A stretch of DNA of 64,000 nucleotides from Wenxinia saemankumensis (GTDB taxonomy: Bacteria; Pseudomonadota; Alphaproteobacteria; Rhodobacterales; Rhodobacteraceae): NCBI RefSeq assembly GCF_900141735.1, contig NZ_FQYO01000002.1, positions 434,001 to 498,000 of the forward strand, given 5' to 3'. Positions within the stretch are counted from its first letter, which is position 1. Every line of letters begins with the position of its first letter. The notes below the pieces were generated by a model, which was not told where the DNA came from, made no database searches, and saw only the letters and a program-made list of their open reading frames with translations. Positions 18,131-27,728 of the stretch are shown one piece after another. The translations under genes and the position numbers were made by a program.

Positions 18131-18166
18131 ATGCCCCGGGGGCCCCGGGGGACGAAAGGACGGGCC

Positions 18167-19348
18167 ATGGCCGAGAAGGACTGGGACAAGCGGACGCGGG
18201 CGGTGCACGGGGGCGTGCGCCGGTCGCAATACGGCGAGGTGAGCGAGGCGCTCTTCCTCACCCAGGGCTTCGTCTACGACAGCGCCGAGCAGGCCGAGGG
18301 CCGCTTCAGGTCGCTGGGCGAGGACGAATTCATCTATGCCCGCTACGGCAACCCCACGGTGCGCATGTTCGAGGAGCGGATCGCCGCGCTGGAGGGGGCC
18401 GAGGACGGCTTCGCCACGGCGAGCGGCATGGCGGCGGTCAACGGGGCGCTCAGCTCGATGCTGCGGGCGGGGGACCACGTCGTGTCGTCCCGCGCGCTGT
18501 TCGGCTCCTGCCTCTACATCCTGGAGGAGGTGCTGACGCGCTACGGCGTCGAGGTGACCTTCGTCGACGGGGCCGATCTCGCCCAATGGGAGGCGGCGAT
18601 CCGGCCGGAGACGAAGGCGGTCTTCTTCGAGAGCGTGTCGAACCCCGCGCTCGAGATCGTCGACATCGCCGCCGTGTCGCGGCTCGCCCATGCCGCCGGC
18701 GCGACCGTGATCGTCGACAACGTCTTCGCCACCCCCGTCTATTCGCGCGCGATCGAGCATGGCGCCGATGTCGTCGTCTATTCCGCGACGAAGCATATCG
18801 ACGGGCAGGGGCGGGTGCTGGGGGGCGTCATCCTCGGCACGCGGGAGTTCATCCGCGGCACGGTCGAGCCTTATCTCAAGCATACCGGCGGCGCGCTGTC
18901 GCCGTTCTCGGCCTGGCTGCTGCTCAAGGGGCTGGAGACGATGGACCTGCGGGTCCGCGCCCAGACCGCCTCGGCCGGGCAGATCGCGGCGACCCTGTCC
19001 GGGCATCCCCGGCTCTCCCGGGTGATCTATCCGGGGCTGGCGAGCCATCCGCAGCACGAGCTGATGCGGGCGCAGACCGGGCAGGGGGGCACGGTCCTCG
19101 CCATCGACGCAGGCTCGAAGGAGGCCGCCTTCGCGCTGCTGAACGCGCTGGAGATCTGGACGATCTCGAACAATCTGGGCGACGCCAAGTCGATCGCGAC
19201 CCACCCGGCGACGACGACCCACCAGCGGCTTCCGGAGGACCAGAAGGCGCATCTGGGCATCACGCCCGGCCTCATCCGCCTGTCGGTCGGCCTCGAAGCG
19301 GCCGAGGATCTGATCGCGGACCTCGCCGCCGCGCTGGACGCACTCTGA
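18167..19348 (+). CDS. metZ: O-succinylhomoserine sulfhydrylase
   Basis: Forms homocysteine from O-succinylhomoserine and sulfide, with pyridoxal phosphate. 393 residues. Family motifs: RAVHGGVRRSQYGEVSEAL, FIYARYGNPTVRMFEERIA, VVYSATKHIDGQGRVLGG (PLP lysine near residue 208) and NNLGDAKSIATHPATTTHQ. It could also be called cystathionine gamma-synthase-like, but RSQYGE..EALF at the N-terminus and the SAM-II leader favour MetZ. ATG 18167 follows GAAAGGA; the in-frame ATG at 18131 sits directly after the terminator T-run without a ribosome binding site. Controlled by the riboswitch upstream. Confidence 0.93.
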   Translation: MAEKDWDKRTRAVHGGVRRSQYGEVSEALFLTQGFVYDSAEQAEGRFRSLGEDEFIYARYGNPTVRMFEERIAALEGAEDGFATASGMAAVNGALSSMLRAGDHVVSSRALFGSCLYILEEVLTRYGVEVTFVDGADLAQWEAAIRPETKAVFFESVSNPALEIVDIAAVSRLAHAAGATVIVDNVFATPVYSRAIEHGADVVVYSATKHIDGQGRVLGGVILGTREFIRGTVEPYLKHTGGALSPFSAWLLLKGLETMDLRVRAQTASAGQIAATLSGHPRLSRVIYPGLASHPQHELMRAQTGQGGTVLAIDAGSKEAAFALLNALEIWTISNNLGDAKSIATHPATTTHQRLPEDQKAHLGITPGLIRLSVGLEAAEDLIADLAAALDAL

Positions 19349-19417
19349 CCGGGGGGTTTGCCCCTGCGGCAAGGCACCCCATATTCGGGGCACCAGCAGA
19401 CCGGGGGGAGACCCGCG

Positions 19418-20518
<1,101 letters not shown>

Positions 20519-20521
20519 GCC

Positions 20522-21550
20522 TCAGGAGGCGCGCACGTCCTCCATCAGCTTCATGATGTCGAAGGGTTCTTCGAAATCGTCGGGGTCGGGGATCCCCTTC
20601 ATCCGGTCGTTCCGGATGGGCTGGACCCGCGATTCGCGGGCCTGCCGCGTGGGCGAGGGGGCGAGCACGGGTGCGACGAGCGTGCCCGGCCGCGCCTCCT
20701 GCGGGGGGCGTGCCTCCCCGGGTCCCGCCGCGGCCCCGGGCATGGCCTCCACGCCCTCGGTCGGCTGACCCACGATCCGTTCCACCGACCAGCGGCGGCG
20801 GCGGGCCGTGGTCTGCGCCAGCCCGGTCCAGTCGTCCCCCAGCGCATCGTCGAACCAGTGACTCGCGGCGAGGCGCAGCGGCAGGTTCGCCCGGGTCATC
20901 CGGCTGTCGATCTGCGTCCGGAAATGATCGACCTCCTCGAGTCGCAGCGCGAGGGCGACCTCCTCCTCGTCGGGCACCGTCTCGCTGTCGATCTCGAAGA
21001 TCGCGCTTTCGGGCGGAGCGGCGGCGAGGAAGGTGAAGGTCGCCTCGGTGAACAGCCCCTCGGGGGTCGTGAACCGGGCATAGAGGGTCAGGGGATCGTC
21101 CGGGTCGGCGTCGAAGTCGAGAAGGGTGCCGGTCCAGTAATCGTCGGGATGCGAACTGCCGGGGACGAGGCGCTGCCACACCGCGTCGGCCGGCAGCGGC
21201 GCCACCGCGCGGCGGACGCTGACCAGCGTGAAGCGAAGCCGGGCACGTTCGCCCCAGCTGCCGTAGAGCAGATGCCACAGGGCGGTGGCGAAGAGGGCGG
21301 AGAGCGCGATCCAGAGTTCCGTCGCCACGGGAAACGGGGCGGTCGCCAGTGATCCGAGCGTCGCGACCTCGATCAGCCGGCGCCGCGCGGGAAGGAGCCG
21401 CAGCACCAGCACCGCCCCGACATAGGCCAGGATCGCCGCGTAGACGACCAGCGCCGAGGGGCCGAGCCGGAGTGCCGCGATCAGCGCCGTTCCCCCGACC
21501 GCGAGGAGGAGGCGGCGCTTCTGGCGGGAGAGGGAAGAGGCGGGAATCAC
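20522..21550 (-). CDS. membrane protein of unknown function
   Basis: A protein of about 342 residues. The N-terminal part has two pairs of hydrophobic segments (LLLAVGGTALIAAL, ALVVYAAILAYVGAVLVLRLL, LWIALSALFATALWHLLYG). The rest is soluble, with many Asp/Glu residues and a Pro/Ala-rich linker before a conserved-looking C-terminus (DDFEEPFDIMKLMEDV). No family is recognised. GTG 21550 is the likely start, but the frame is open to 21643 and the ribosome binding site is weak. It diverges from lon and converges with folE2. Confidence 0.65.
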   Translation of the reverse strand: MIPASSLSRQKRRLLLAVGGTALIAALRLGPSALVVYAAILAYVGAVLVLRLLPARRRLIEVATLGSLATAPFPVATELWIALSALFATALWHLLYGSWGERARLRFTLVSVRRAVAPLPADAVWQRLVPGSSHPDDYWTGTLLDFDADPDDPLTLYARFTTPEGLFTEATFTFLAAAPPESAIFEIDSETVPDEEEVALALRLEEVDHFRTQIDSRMTRANLPLRLAASHWFDDALGDDWTGLAQTTARRRRWSVERIVGQPTEGVEAMPGAAAGPGEARPPQEARPGTLVAPVLAPSPTRQARESRVQPIRNDRMKGIPDPDDFEEPFDIMKLMEDVRAS

Positions 21551-21696
21551 GTCGGGGCAGCCGGTCGGGAGGGGAGGGGGCCTCTCCGGTCTGCCCCGCG
21601 ATTGTGGCCGCTCTCGGGAAGGGGGCGGGCAATTTGGCGCCACGGCGACGCTTGCGGTGCCCCCGGGGCGGGGTCATTCTGCGCGGGGAGGCAGAG

Positions 21697-21725
21697 GTTG
21701 AAACCCCCCGCGCGAAGCCCCAGAT
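21697..21725 (+). promoter_or_regulatory. heat-shock (sigma-32 type) promoter of lon
   Basis: GTTGAAA (21697-21703), a 14-base spacer and CCCCAGAT (21718-21725) match the sigma-32 consensus CTTGAAA-N14-CCCCATNT at all but two defined positions. It lies 82 bases before the lon ATG. lon is a classic heat-shock gene, which supports the call. Confidence 0.65.
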
Positions 21726-21806
21726 TTCGTGCATCCAGCGTGGGAGCGGCCCAAGGGTTGCCGGATGGGACCGTGGCCGCCTCGCCCAAGAACAAGGATA
21801 CCGAGC

Positions 21807-24227
21807 ATGACTGACCAATCCGCGACGCCGTCCGCCCCGCAGGCCCATCCCGTCCTGCCGCTGCGCGACATCGTCGTCTTCCCGCACATGGTTGTGCCGC
21901 TCTTCGTCGGGCGCGACCGGTCCGTGCGCGCGCTCGAGGAGGTGATGGGCGACGACCGCCAGATCCTGCTCGCCAGCCAGAAGGACCCGTCCGTGGACGA
22001 GCCCGAGGCCGAGGGCATCTTCCGGACCGGCGTGCTCGCCAACGTGCTGCAGCTGCTCAAGCTGCCCGACGGCACCGTCAAGGTGCTGGTCGAGGGCAAG
22101 AGCCGCGTGCGCATCACCGAGTTCGTCGAGAACGAGCGCTTCTTCGAGGCGAAGGTCGAGCCGCTGGACGAGAGCCTCGGCGACGAGGACGTCGTGCGCG
22201 CGCTCGTCCAGTCCGTCGGCGAGGAATTCGAGAAATACGCCAAGGTCCGCAAGTCGATCCCCGACGAGGCGCTGTCGGCCGTCACCGACGCGACCGAGCC
22301 CGACCGCCTGGCCGACCTGGTCGCCGGGCATCTGGGCGTCGATGTCGATCGCAAGCAGGACCTGCTCGAGACGCTCTCGGTCGCCGAGCGGCTGGAGAAG
22401 GTCTACGGCCTGATGCAGGGCGAGATGTCGGTCCTGCAGGTCGAGAAGAAGATCAAGTCCCGCGTCAAGACGCAGATGGAGAAGACCCAGCGCGAATATT
22501 ACCTGAATGAGCAGATGAAGGCCATTCAGAAGGAGCTGGGCGACGGCGAGGACGGCGAGGGCGAGGTCGCGGAACTCGAGAAGCGGATCTCCGAGACCAA
22601 GCTGAGCAAGGAAGCCCGCGAGAAGGCCGAGGCCGAGCTCAAGAAGCTCAAGAACATGAGCCCGATGAGCGCCGAGGCGACGGTCGTGCGCAACTACCTC
22701 GACTGGATGCTGTCGATCCCGTGGGGCGTGACCTCGCGCACCAAGAAGGATCTCGGCCGGGCCGAGGCCGTGCTCGATGCCGACCATTACGGCCTCGAGA
22801 AGGTCAAGGAGCGGATCGTCGAGTATCTCGCCGTGCAGCAGCGCAGCAAGAAGCTGAAGGGGCCGATCATGTGCCTCGTCGGCCCGCCCGGCGTCGGCAA
22901 GACCTCGCTCGGCAAGTCCGTGGCGAAGGCGACGGGGCGCGAGTTCATCCGCATCAGCCTCGGCGGCGTGCGCGACGAATCCGAGATCCGGGGTCACCGC
23001 CGGACCTATATAGGTTCGATGCCCGGCAAGATCATCCAGGCGCTGAAGAAGGCCAAGACCACGAACCCGCTCATCCTGCTCGACGAGATCGACAAGATGG
23101 GTCAGGACTTCCGTGGCGATCCGGCCAGCGCCATGCTCGAGGTGCTCGACCCCGAGCAGAACGGCACCTTCGTGGATCACTACCTCGAGGTGGAGTACGA
23201 CCTGTCGAACGTCATGTTCCTGACGACGGCGAACTCGTACAACATGCCGGGGCCGCTGCTCGACCGGATGGAGATCATCCCCCTCGCCGGCTATACCGAG
23301 GACGAGAAGCGCGAGATCGCGCGCACCCACCTGCTGCCCAAGGTGCTCAAGGCCAACGGCCTGCGCGCCAAGGAGTTCTCGCTCTCGGACGACGCCCTGA
23401 CCGGGATCATCCGCACCTATACCCGCGAGGCGGGGGTGCGGAACCTGGAGCGCGAGATCTCGAAGATCGCACGCAAGGCGGTGACGAAGCTGATCAAGAA
23501 GGAGGTCGACCATGTCGACGTGACGGGCGAGAACCTGTCCGACTTCCTCGGGGTCGAGCGGCACCGCTACGGCCTGGCCGAGAAGGAGGACCAGGTGGGC
23601 GTCGTGACCGGGCTGGCCTGGACCAGCGTCGGCGGCGAGATCCTGTCGATCGAGGCGCTGCGCCTGCCGGGCAAGGGCCGGATGAAGACGACCGGGAAAC
23701 TGGGCGACGTGATGAAGGAATCGATCGACGCGGCCTCGTCCTACGTGCGCTCCATCGCGCCGAAGATCGGGGTGAAGCCGCCGAAGTTCGAGAAGTACGA
23801 CATCCACGTCCACATCCCGGACGGCGCCACGCCCAAGGACGGGCCCTCGGCGGGTCTGGCCATGGTGACCGCCATCGTCTCGGTGCTGACGCAGATCCCC
23901 GTCCGCAAGGACATCGCCATGACGGGCGAGGTCACGCTGCGGGGCAATGCCTCGGCCATCGGGGGCCTGAAGGAGAAGCTGCTCGCCGCGCTGCGCGCCG
24001 GCGTGACCACGGTGCTGATCCCCGAGGAGAACGCCAAGGACCTGCCGGAGATTCCGGACAACGTGAAGGAGGGGCTGGAGATCATCCCCGTCACGCATGT
24101 CTCCGAGGTGCTGAAGCATGCGCTCGTCCGGCAGCCCGAGCCGGTCGAATGGGACGAGGAGGCCGAGATCGAGGCCGCGCTCGCCAAGGCGATGGAGCGG
24201 CCGGGCGAGGGCGCGACCGCGCACTGA
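21807..24227 (+). CDS. lon: ATP-dependent protease Lon
   Basis: AAA+ serine protease that removes misfolded and regulatory proteins in the cytoplasm. 806 residues, normal length. The N-terminal substrate domain begins [20 protein letters not shown]. Walker [16 protein letters not shown] is near residue 360, Walker [12 protein letters not shown], and the proteolytic dyad lies in [11 protein letters not shown] (Ser near 681) and [15 protein letters not shown] (Lys near 723). ATG 21807 fits the family start. A sigma-32-type promoter precedes it and a strong terminator follows. Confidence 0.97.
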   Translation: MTDQSATPSAPQAHPVLPLRDIVVFPHMVVPLFVGRDRSVRALEEVMGDDRQILLASQKDPSVDEPEAEGIFRTGVLANVLQLLKLPDGTVKVLVEGKSRVRITEFVENERFFEAKVEPLDESLGDEDVVRALVQSVGEEFEKYAKVRKSIPDEALSAVTDATEPDRLADLVAGHLGVDVDRKQDLLETLSVAERLEKVYGLMQGEMSVLQVEKKIKSRVKTQMEKTQREYYLNEQMKAIQKELGDGEDGEGEVAELEKRISETKLSKEAREKAEAELKKLKNMSPMSAEATVVRNYLDWMLSIPWGVTSRTKKDLGRAEAVLDADHYGLEKVKERIVEYLAVQQRSKKLKGPIMCLVGPPGVGKTSLGKSVAKATGREFIRISLGGVRDESEIRGHRRTYIGSMPGKIIQALKKAKTTNPLILLDEIDKMGQDFRGDPASAMLEVLDPEQNGTFVDHYLEVEYDLSNVMFLTTANSYNMPGPLLDRMEIIPLAGYTEDEKREIARTHLLPKVLKANGLRAKEFSLSDDALTGIIRTYTREAGVRNLEREISKIARKAVTKLIKKEVDHVDVTGENLSDFLGVERHRYGLAEKEDQVGVVTGLAWTSVGGEILSIEALRLPGKGRMKTTGKLGDVMKESIDAASSYVRSIAPKIGVKPPKFEKYDIHVHIPDGATPKDGPSAGLAMVTAIVSVLTQIPVRKDIAMTGEVTLRGNASAIGGLKEKLLAALRAGVTTVLIPEENAKDLPEIPDNVKEGLEIIPVTHVSEVLKHALVRQPEPVEWDEEAEIEAALAKAMERPGEGATAH

Positions 24228-24256
24228 GCCGGATCCCCGATCGTGCTGGACAGGAG

Positions 24257-24280
24257 GGGGCGCCACGCGGCGCCCCTTCC
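24257..24280 (+). terminator. intrinsic terminator after lon
   Basis: An eight-pair stem GGGGCGCC/GGCGCCCC with loop ACGC is followed by TTCCTTCG. It lies 30 bases after the lon stop. It also lies just beyond the stop of the convergent broken gene and may serve both. Confidence 0.7.
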
Positions 24281-24299
24281 TTCGTTCTGGGGGGCGCCC

Positions 24300-24755
24300 T
24301 CAGTCGATGGGGCGGAACTCGACCCCGACCGCGTCGTCGTTCACCGTCAGCATCCCGTCGCCCCGCAATCCGACGGCCCCCGGCATGACCTGGATCACGT
24401 CCTGCGCGATCACGCCCCGGTAGAGCTGGTCGTCGCCGCCATAGCGGAAGCTGTAGACCGGCCGCCCGTTCGCCGCCGTCCCGATCCGGCTGATGTCGGT
24501 CTTCGGCCGGGCATCGCCGAGCTACAGCCCGCCGCTCTCGCCCCCTCCGTCATCCTCGCTGTCCGCCCCGGACGTGGCGAGCGCGATCAGGACGACCGTC
24601 AGCGCGGCGGGAATCACCCAGCCGGGGACGGAGCCATCGGATTGCTCCTCGACGATCACCACCTGTTCCTCGATCTCGTCGGCAAAGCCGCCCGCGAGCG
24701 CGGGCTGCGCGCCGGCCAGCAGCATGACGGCCACCGCTGCATGTGACAGTTTCAT
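24300..24755 (-). pseudogene. tail-fibre/S74-chaperone-like exported protein broken by an in-frame TAG
   Basis: One reading frame of 152 codons with an internal TAG at 24522-24524. The 77-residue first part has a signal peptide (MKLSHAAVAVMLLAGAQPALA), a membrane segment (WVIPAALTVVLIALATSG) and a Gly/Asp-rich end. The part after the TAG reads DARPKTDISRIGTAANGRP, then VYSFRYGG and YRGVIAQDVIQVMPGAV, which is a short S74-type intramolecular chaperone (tail-fibre domain). Such signal-TM-S74 proteins are common in Rhodobacteraceae. The TAG differs by one base from CAG (Gln). It is either a recent nonsense mutation, a sequencing error, or a read-through codon. Function unknown. Confidence 0.8.
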
Positions 24756-24809
24756 GTCGGTTCTCCCTACTCGGTCGGCGTGGTCCGGCCGGGTCCATCA
24801 GGTCCCAAT

Positions 24810-24826
24810 GTTGACCATACGTCAAC
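24810..24826 (-). promoter_or_regulatory. inverted repeat upstream of the S74-like gene (possible operator/promoter)
   Basis: GTTGAC-N5-GTCAAC is a six-base inverted repeat 55 bases before the start of the broken S74-like gene. On the minus strand the GTTGAC copy gives a TTGACG-like -35 element, so the repeat would overlap a promoter, as an operator does. It is also one of the few AT-containing islands in a very GC-rich gap. Confidence 0.4.
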
Positions 24827-24827
24827 C

Positions 24828-25160
24828 TTTCCGCGCTTCCGGCGCTGCGGCCGAGGCGGGCCGGGAAGCGGCCCGGGCCCGGCCTCTCGGCCCGCGCGGC
24901 CGGGTGGCGCCGGTCCGGCGGGGCGGGGCGATCGGCGCGGGTCTCGGCCCGGAACCTCGGCCGGCGGAGGAGCCCTTCGCTTGTGCCGCCCGCGTCCGGA
25001 GGGCGGCCCGTGGTCCCGGCCGCCGGGCATGAGGCGGGCCCCGGCTCCGGCAGGGCGGGGCGACCAGCCGGGCGCCCGCCCCGGCCCTGCCGCGGGGGAG
25101 GGGCGCAAGGGGACGCCGCGTCCTGTCGCGGGGACGGGCGGCGCCGGCCGCGCGGGGGCC
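24828..25160. other. gene-free, very GC-rich gap
   Basis: The stretch between the S74-like gene and tRNA-Val(CAC) is extremely GC-rich. Open frames on both strands are Pro/Gly/Arg-rich shadows without ribosome binding sites or recognisable domains. Nothing else is supported apart from the tRNA promoter at its right end. Confidence 0.6.
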
Positions 25161-25189
25161 TTGCGGCGGGCCGGGAACGGGGGTAGACG
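25161..25189 (+). promoter_or_regulatory. promoter of tRNA-Val(CAC)
   Basis: TTGCGG (25161-25166), a 17-base spacer and TAGACG (25184-25189) lie 14 bases before the tRNA, the usual place for a stable-RNA promoter. Confidence 0.5.
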
Positions 25190-25202
25190 CCTCCCCGGTT
25201 CC

Positions 25203-25277
25203 GGGTGATTAGCTCAGTGGTAGAGCGCTTCGTTCACATCGAAGATGTCGGGGGTTCAAATCCCTCATCACCCACCA
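25203..25277 (+). tRNA. tRNA-Val (anticodon CAC)
   Basis: A full cloverleaf of 75 bases with encoded CCA. The acceptor stem is GGGTGAT/ATCACCC, the D arm TTAGCTCAGTGGTAGAGC, the anticodon stem CTTCG/CGAAG around TTCACAT (anticodon CAC), and the T arm holds GGTTCAAATCC. It reads GUG codons. Confidence 0.95.
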
Positions 25278-25304
25278 TCCCCCTCTCCCGGACAGGATCC
25301 TGAC

Positions 25305-25913
25305 GTGACCGCGCTGCCGGAGATCCTCGTGCTGCGCCACGGCGAGACCGAGTGGAACCGCGCGGGCCGCTGGCAGGGGCCGGAGGATTCGCCGCTGACC
25401 GAGCGCGGAATCGCGCAGGGCCGGGCGATGGGCCGGCTGCTGGCCGAGCTGGGCGTGGGCCGCGGGAGCCATGCCTTCCGCATCAGTCCCCAGGGCCGCG
25501 CCCGCGCGACGATGGAACTTGTGCTGGGCGAGCTGGGCCTGCCGCGGGACACGGCCGGGATCGACCCCGATCTGCGCGAGATCGGGGTCGGCGCCTTCGG
25601 CGGCCTGCACCGGGACGAGATCGCGCGCCGCCTGGCGCTGCGCCCTTCCGACAGCTTCTTCGAGGCCTATCGCCGCGCGCCGGGGGGCGAGGGATTCGCG
25701 GCGCTCTACGACCGGGTCGGCCGGGCCCTCGACACGCTGCGCGGGCCGACGGTGATCGTCACGCACGGGATGACCTCGCGCTTCCTGCGGACGCGCGCGA
25801 TGGGGCTCGGTCTCGACCGGATCGAGGAGCTGCCGGGCGGACAGGGAATCGTCTACCAGATCCTGAACGGGGTCCATCGCGGCCTTCCGGCGATGGAGGG
25901 GGACGCGATCTGA
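25305..25913 (+). CDS. histidine phosphatase family protein (phosphoglycerate mutase-like)
   Basis: A 202-residue member of the histidine phosphatase superfamily. The catalytic RHGETEWN motif is at the N-terminus (phosphorylated His near residue 11), with SPLTERGIAQG and FRISPQGRARATME following, LREIGVGAFGG with the acid, and ITVTHGMTSR-like IVTHGMTSRFLR with the second His. This is the small cofactor-dependent phosphatase/mutase type; the substrate is unknown. GTG 25305 is used because it starts the conserved N-terminus. It lies 27 bases after tRNA-Val(CAC). Confidence 0.87.
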   Translation: MTALPEILVLRHGETEWNRAGRWQGPEDSPLTERGIAQGRAMGRLLAELGVGRGSHAFRISPQGRARATMELVLGELGLPRDTAGIDPDLREIGVGAFGGLHRDEIARRLALRPSDSFFEAYRRAPGGEGFAALYDRVGRALDTLRGPTVIVTHGMTSRFLRTRAMGLGLDRIEELPGGQGIVYQILNGVHRGLPAMEGDAI

Positions 25914-26314
25914 CCCCCCGCGGGCGGCGCATCTCCCCGAGCGGCGCGGCGCAGGCCGGGTCCGCCCGCGCGCCCCGGCACTGGGACGCGGGGGGCACGG
26001 CTTCCCGGGTCGGGACAGGGTCGCCGTCCCGGCCGTTCCGCCGGTTGAGGGGGCGACGGTATTTGCGACCCTGCGAAGGGGCAGGGGCGCGCTCGAGGGA
26101 CCTGCCCGGGGGCCGCGTGGAGGGGGCAGGGCGCCTCCCCGCCGGCCGGCTTCCGGATGCGGGGCCGGAGATGGGGGGCGTCGTTCCGCCTGCAGGAGAG
26201 GGGCGAGAGCCGGGGCCGGTCCGCTCGTCGGATCGCGCCCTCGGTTCCGCGCCGGGGCGCCCGGCCCGGCGGGACTTGATGGGAGGGGGGCGCTGTTCTA
26301 AGCCCCGGCCGGGA
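25914..26314. other. gene-free gap holding one dispersed repeat copy
   Basis: About 400 bases between the phosphatase gene and tRNA-Val(TAC). No frame has a ribosome binding site or recognisable product. It contains one copy of the three-copy GGTATTTG repeat (26057-26080). Near its right end TTGATG (26276) followed by TAAGCC (26299) may be the tRNA promoter. Confidence 0.55.
26057..26080 (+). repeat. dispersed intergenic repeat, copy 1 of 3
   Basis: The core GGTATTTGCGACC followed by CTGCGAAGGG occurs here and, with one variable base, at 44827-44851 and 48991-49014. All three copies are intergenic and in the same orientation. Confidence 0.7.
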
Positions 26315-26390
<76 letters not shown>

Positions 26391-26484
26391 TCGATCCCCG
26401 GGTGCCGCCGCGGGGGAATGCCCGGGCGCCGAAGGGGCGGGGGGGGGGCTGGCCCGCAGGCCGCCGGATCGCTACCTCCCGGAC

Positions 26485-27054
26485 ATGACCTCCGCGCCCC
26501 GGATCCGCCCCGCCACCGTCGCCGACCTGCCCGCCATCGTCCGGCTCAACGTCGAGAGCTGGCGCGCGACCTACCGCCCGATCCTGCCCGCCGCCTTCTT
26601 TGGTGCGAGAGTGGAGGAGATGCTGGCCGCGAAATGGGCGCGGCTGCCCGATCCCGGCTTCATCCTGCTCGCCGGCGACGGGGACCGGCCCGACGGGTTC
26701 CTCGCGCAGGCGCGGGGGCGGGGGACGCGCGGCGGGCTCGACCTGCCGCAGCCCTTCATCTCCGCCTTCCATGTCCGGCCGGACCGCAAGGGGCGCGGCA
26801 TCGGGCGCGCGCTCTTCGCCGCGCTGGTGCGGAGGCTGCGGGACGCGGGCGAGGACGGCGTCTGGCTGGAGGTGGCGGACGGCAATCCCGGCGCGCGGGC
26901 GGCCTACGCCGCGCTGGGCGGGACCGAGATCGCGCCGTTCGACGACGCGATCGACGGGCATGCCCTCGCCGCACGTAGGGTCATCTGGCGCTGGCGAAAA
27001 AAGTCGGCAGAAAATGCGCCGGGCTCGCTTGACCTCCCCCCCCGCAAACCGTAA
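26485..27054 (+). CDS. GNAT family N-acetyltransferase
   Basis: A 189-residue GNAT protein. The N-terminus IRPATVADLPAIVRLNVESW and the acetyl-CoA binding motif A (FHVRPDRKGRGIGRALFAAL) followed by WLEVADGNPGARAAYAALGG are typical. It transfers acetyl from acetyl-CoA to an amine; the acceptor is unknown. The C-terminus becomes basic and irregular and runs close to the next tRNA, overlapping that tRNA's predicted promoter. The gene sits between tRNA-Val and tRNA-Asp genes. Confidence 0.85.
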   Translation: MTSAPRIRPATVADLPAIVRLNVESWRATYRPILPAAFFGARVEEMLAAKWARLPDPGFILLAGDGDRPDGFLAQARGRGTRGGLDLPQPFISAFHVRPDRKGRGIGRALFAALVRRLRDAGEDGVWLEVADGNPGARAAYAALGGTEIAPFDDAIDGHALAARRVIWRWRKKSAENAPGSLDLPPRKP

Positions 27055-27057
27055 AGC
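27029..27057 (+). promoter_or_regulatory. promoter of tRNA-Asp
   Basis: TTGACC (27029-27034), a 17-base spacer and TAAAGC (27052-27057) end 11 bases before the tRNA. The element overlaps the last codons of the upstream acetyltransferase gene. Confidence 0.55.
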
Positions 27058-27068
27058 CCCCCTCACGC

Positions 27069-27145
27069 GCGGTTGTAGCTCAGTTGGTTAGAGTACCGGC
27101 CTGTCACGCCGGGGGTCGCGGGTTCGAGCCCCGTCAACCGCGCCA
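27069..27145 (+). tRNA. tRNA-Asp (anticodon GTC)
   Basis: A cloverleaf of 77 bases with encoded CCA. The acceptor stem is GCGGTTG/CAACCGC, the D arm TAGCTCAGTTGGTTAGAG, the anticodon stem CCGGC/GCCGG around CTGTCAC (anticodon GTC), and the T arm GCGGGTTCGAGCCCCGT. Confidence 0.96.
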
Positions 27146-27173
27146 CTTCCCCCTCCATCCGGAAGGGTCCCCC

Positions 27174-27719
27174 ATGCAGGATCGCCCCTTCACGATCCGC
27201 CCCCTCACGGCGGCGGACGCGGTGGCGTTCCGCCATGTCCGGCTCGAGGCGCTGGCGCGTCACCCCGAGGCCTACGGCTCCACCCTCTCCGACTGGTCGG
27301 GCCGGCCGAACGGCGCCTTCGTCGCGCGGCTGGAGCAGGGCACGGTCTTCGGGCTTTGGACCGGGCGGGGCCTAGAGGGCACGCTGGCCTATGCGCGGGA
27401 GGCGGGCGGCAATACCCGGCACCGGGCCACGATCACGACGCTCTACCTGCGCGAGCGCCTGCGAGGGCAGGGCGGGGCCGAGGCACTGATGGAGGCCGCG
27501 ATCGCGCGCGCGCGGGCCGACGGGGTCGCGCAGCTCGAGCTCACGGTGGCCGAGGGAAACGCGGTTGCCCGCCGGTTCTACGCACGGTCGGGATTCGAGG
27601 AGGTGGCGCGCCTGCCGCGGGCCCTGCGGGTGGCGGGGCGGGACATGGACGAGATCCTGCTGATCCTGCGGCTGGACGAGCCCGGTTCGGCGCCGCTATC
27701 AGGGCCCGTCCCCAGCTGA
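27174..27719 (+). CDS. GNAT family N-acetyltransferase
   Basis: A 181-residue GNAT protein: IRPLTAADAVAFRHVRLEAL at the N-terminus, ARHPEAYGSTLSDW, the acetyl-CoA motif TLYLRERLRGQGGAEALM, and ELTVAEGNAVARRFYARSGF. The substrate is unknown. ATG 27174 follows GGAAGGG by eight bases. It is the second GNAT gene within 700 bases but is not a close copy of the first. It lies nine bases before hisD and is probably in the same transcript. Confidence 0.87.
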   Translation: MQDRPFTIRPLTAADAVAFRHVRLEALARHPEAYGSTLSDWSGRPNGAFVARLEQGTVFGLWTGRGLEGTLAYAREAGGNTRHRATITTLYLRERLRGQGGAEALMEAAIARARADGVAQLELTVAEGNAVARRFYARSGFEEVARLPRALRVAGRDMDEILLILRLDEPGSAPLSGPVPS

Positions 27720-27728
27720 GAGGCCCCC

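Noticed and set aside
18131-18166. ATG at 18131 as the metZ start
   Set aside because: It directly follows the terminator T-run and has no ribosome binding site; ATG 18167 has GAAAGGA and the family N-terminus.
24780-25208. 142-codon + strand frame before tRNA-Val(CAC)
   Set aside because: It is Gly/Arg/Pro-rich, runs into the tRNA and has no start signal.
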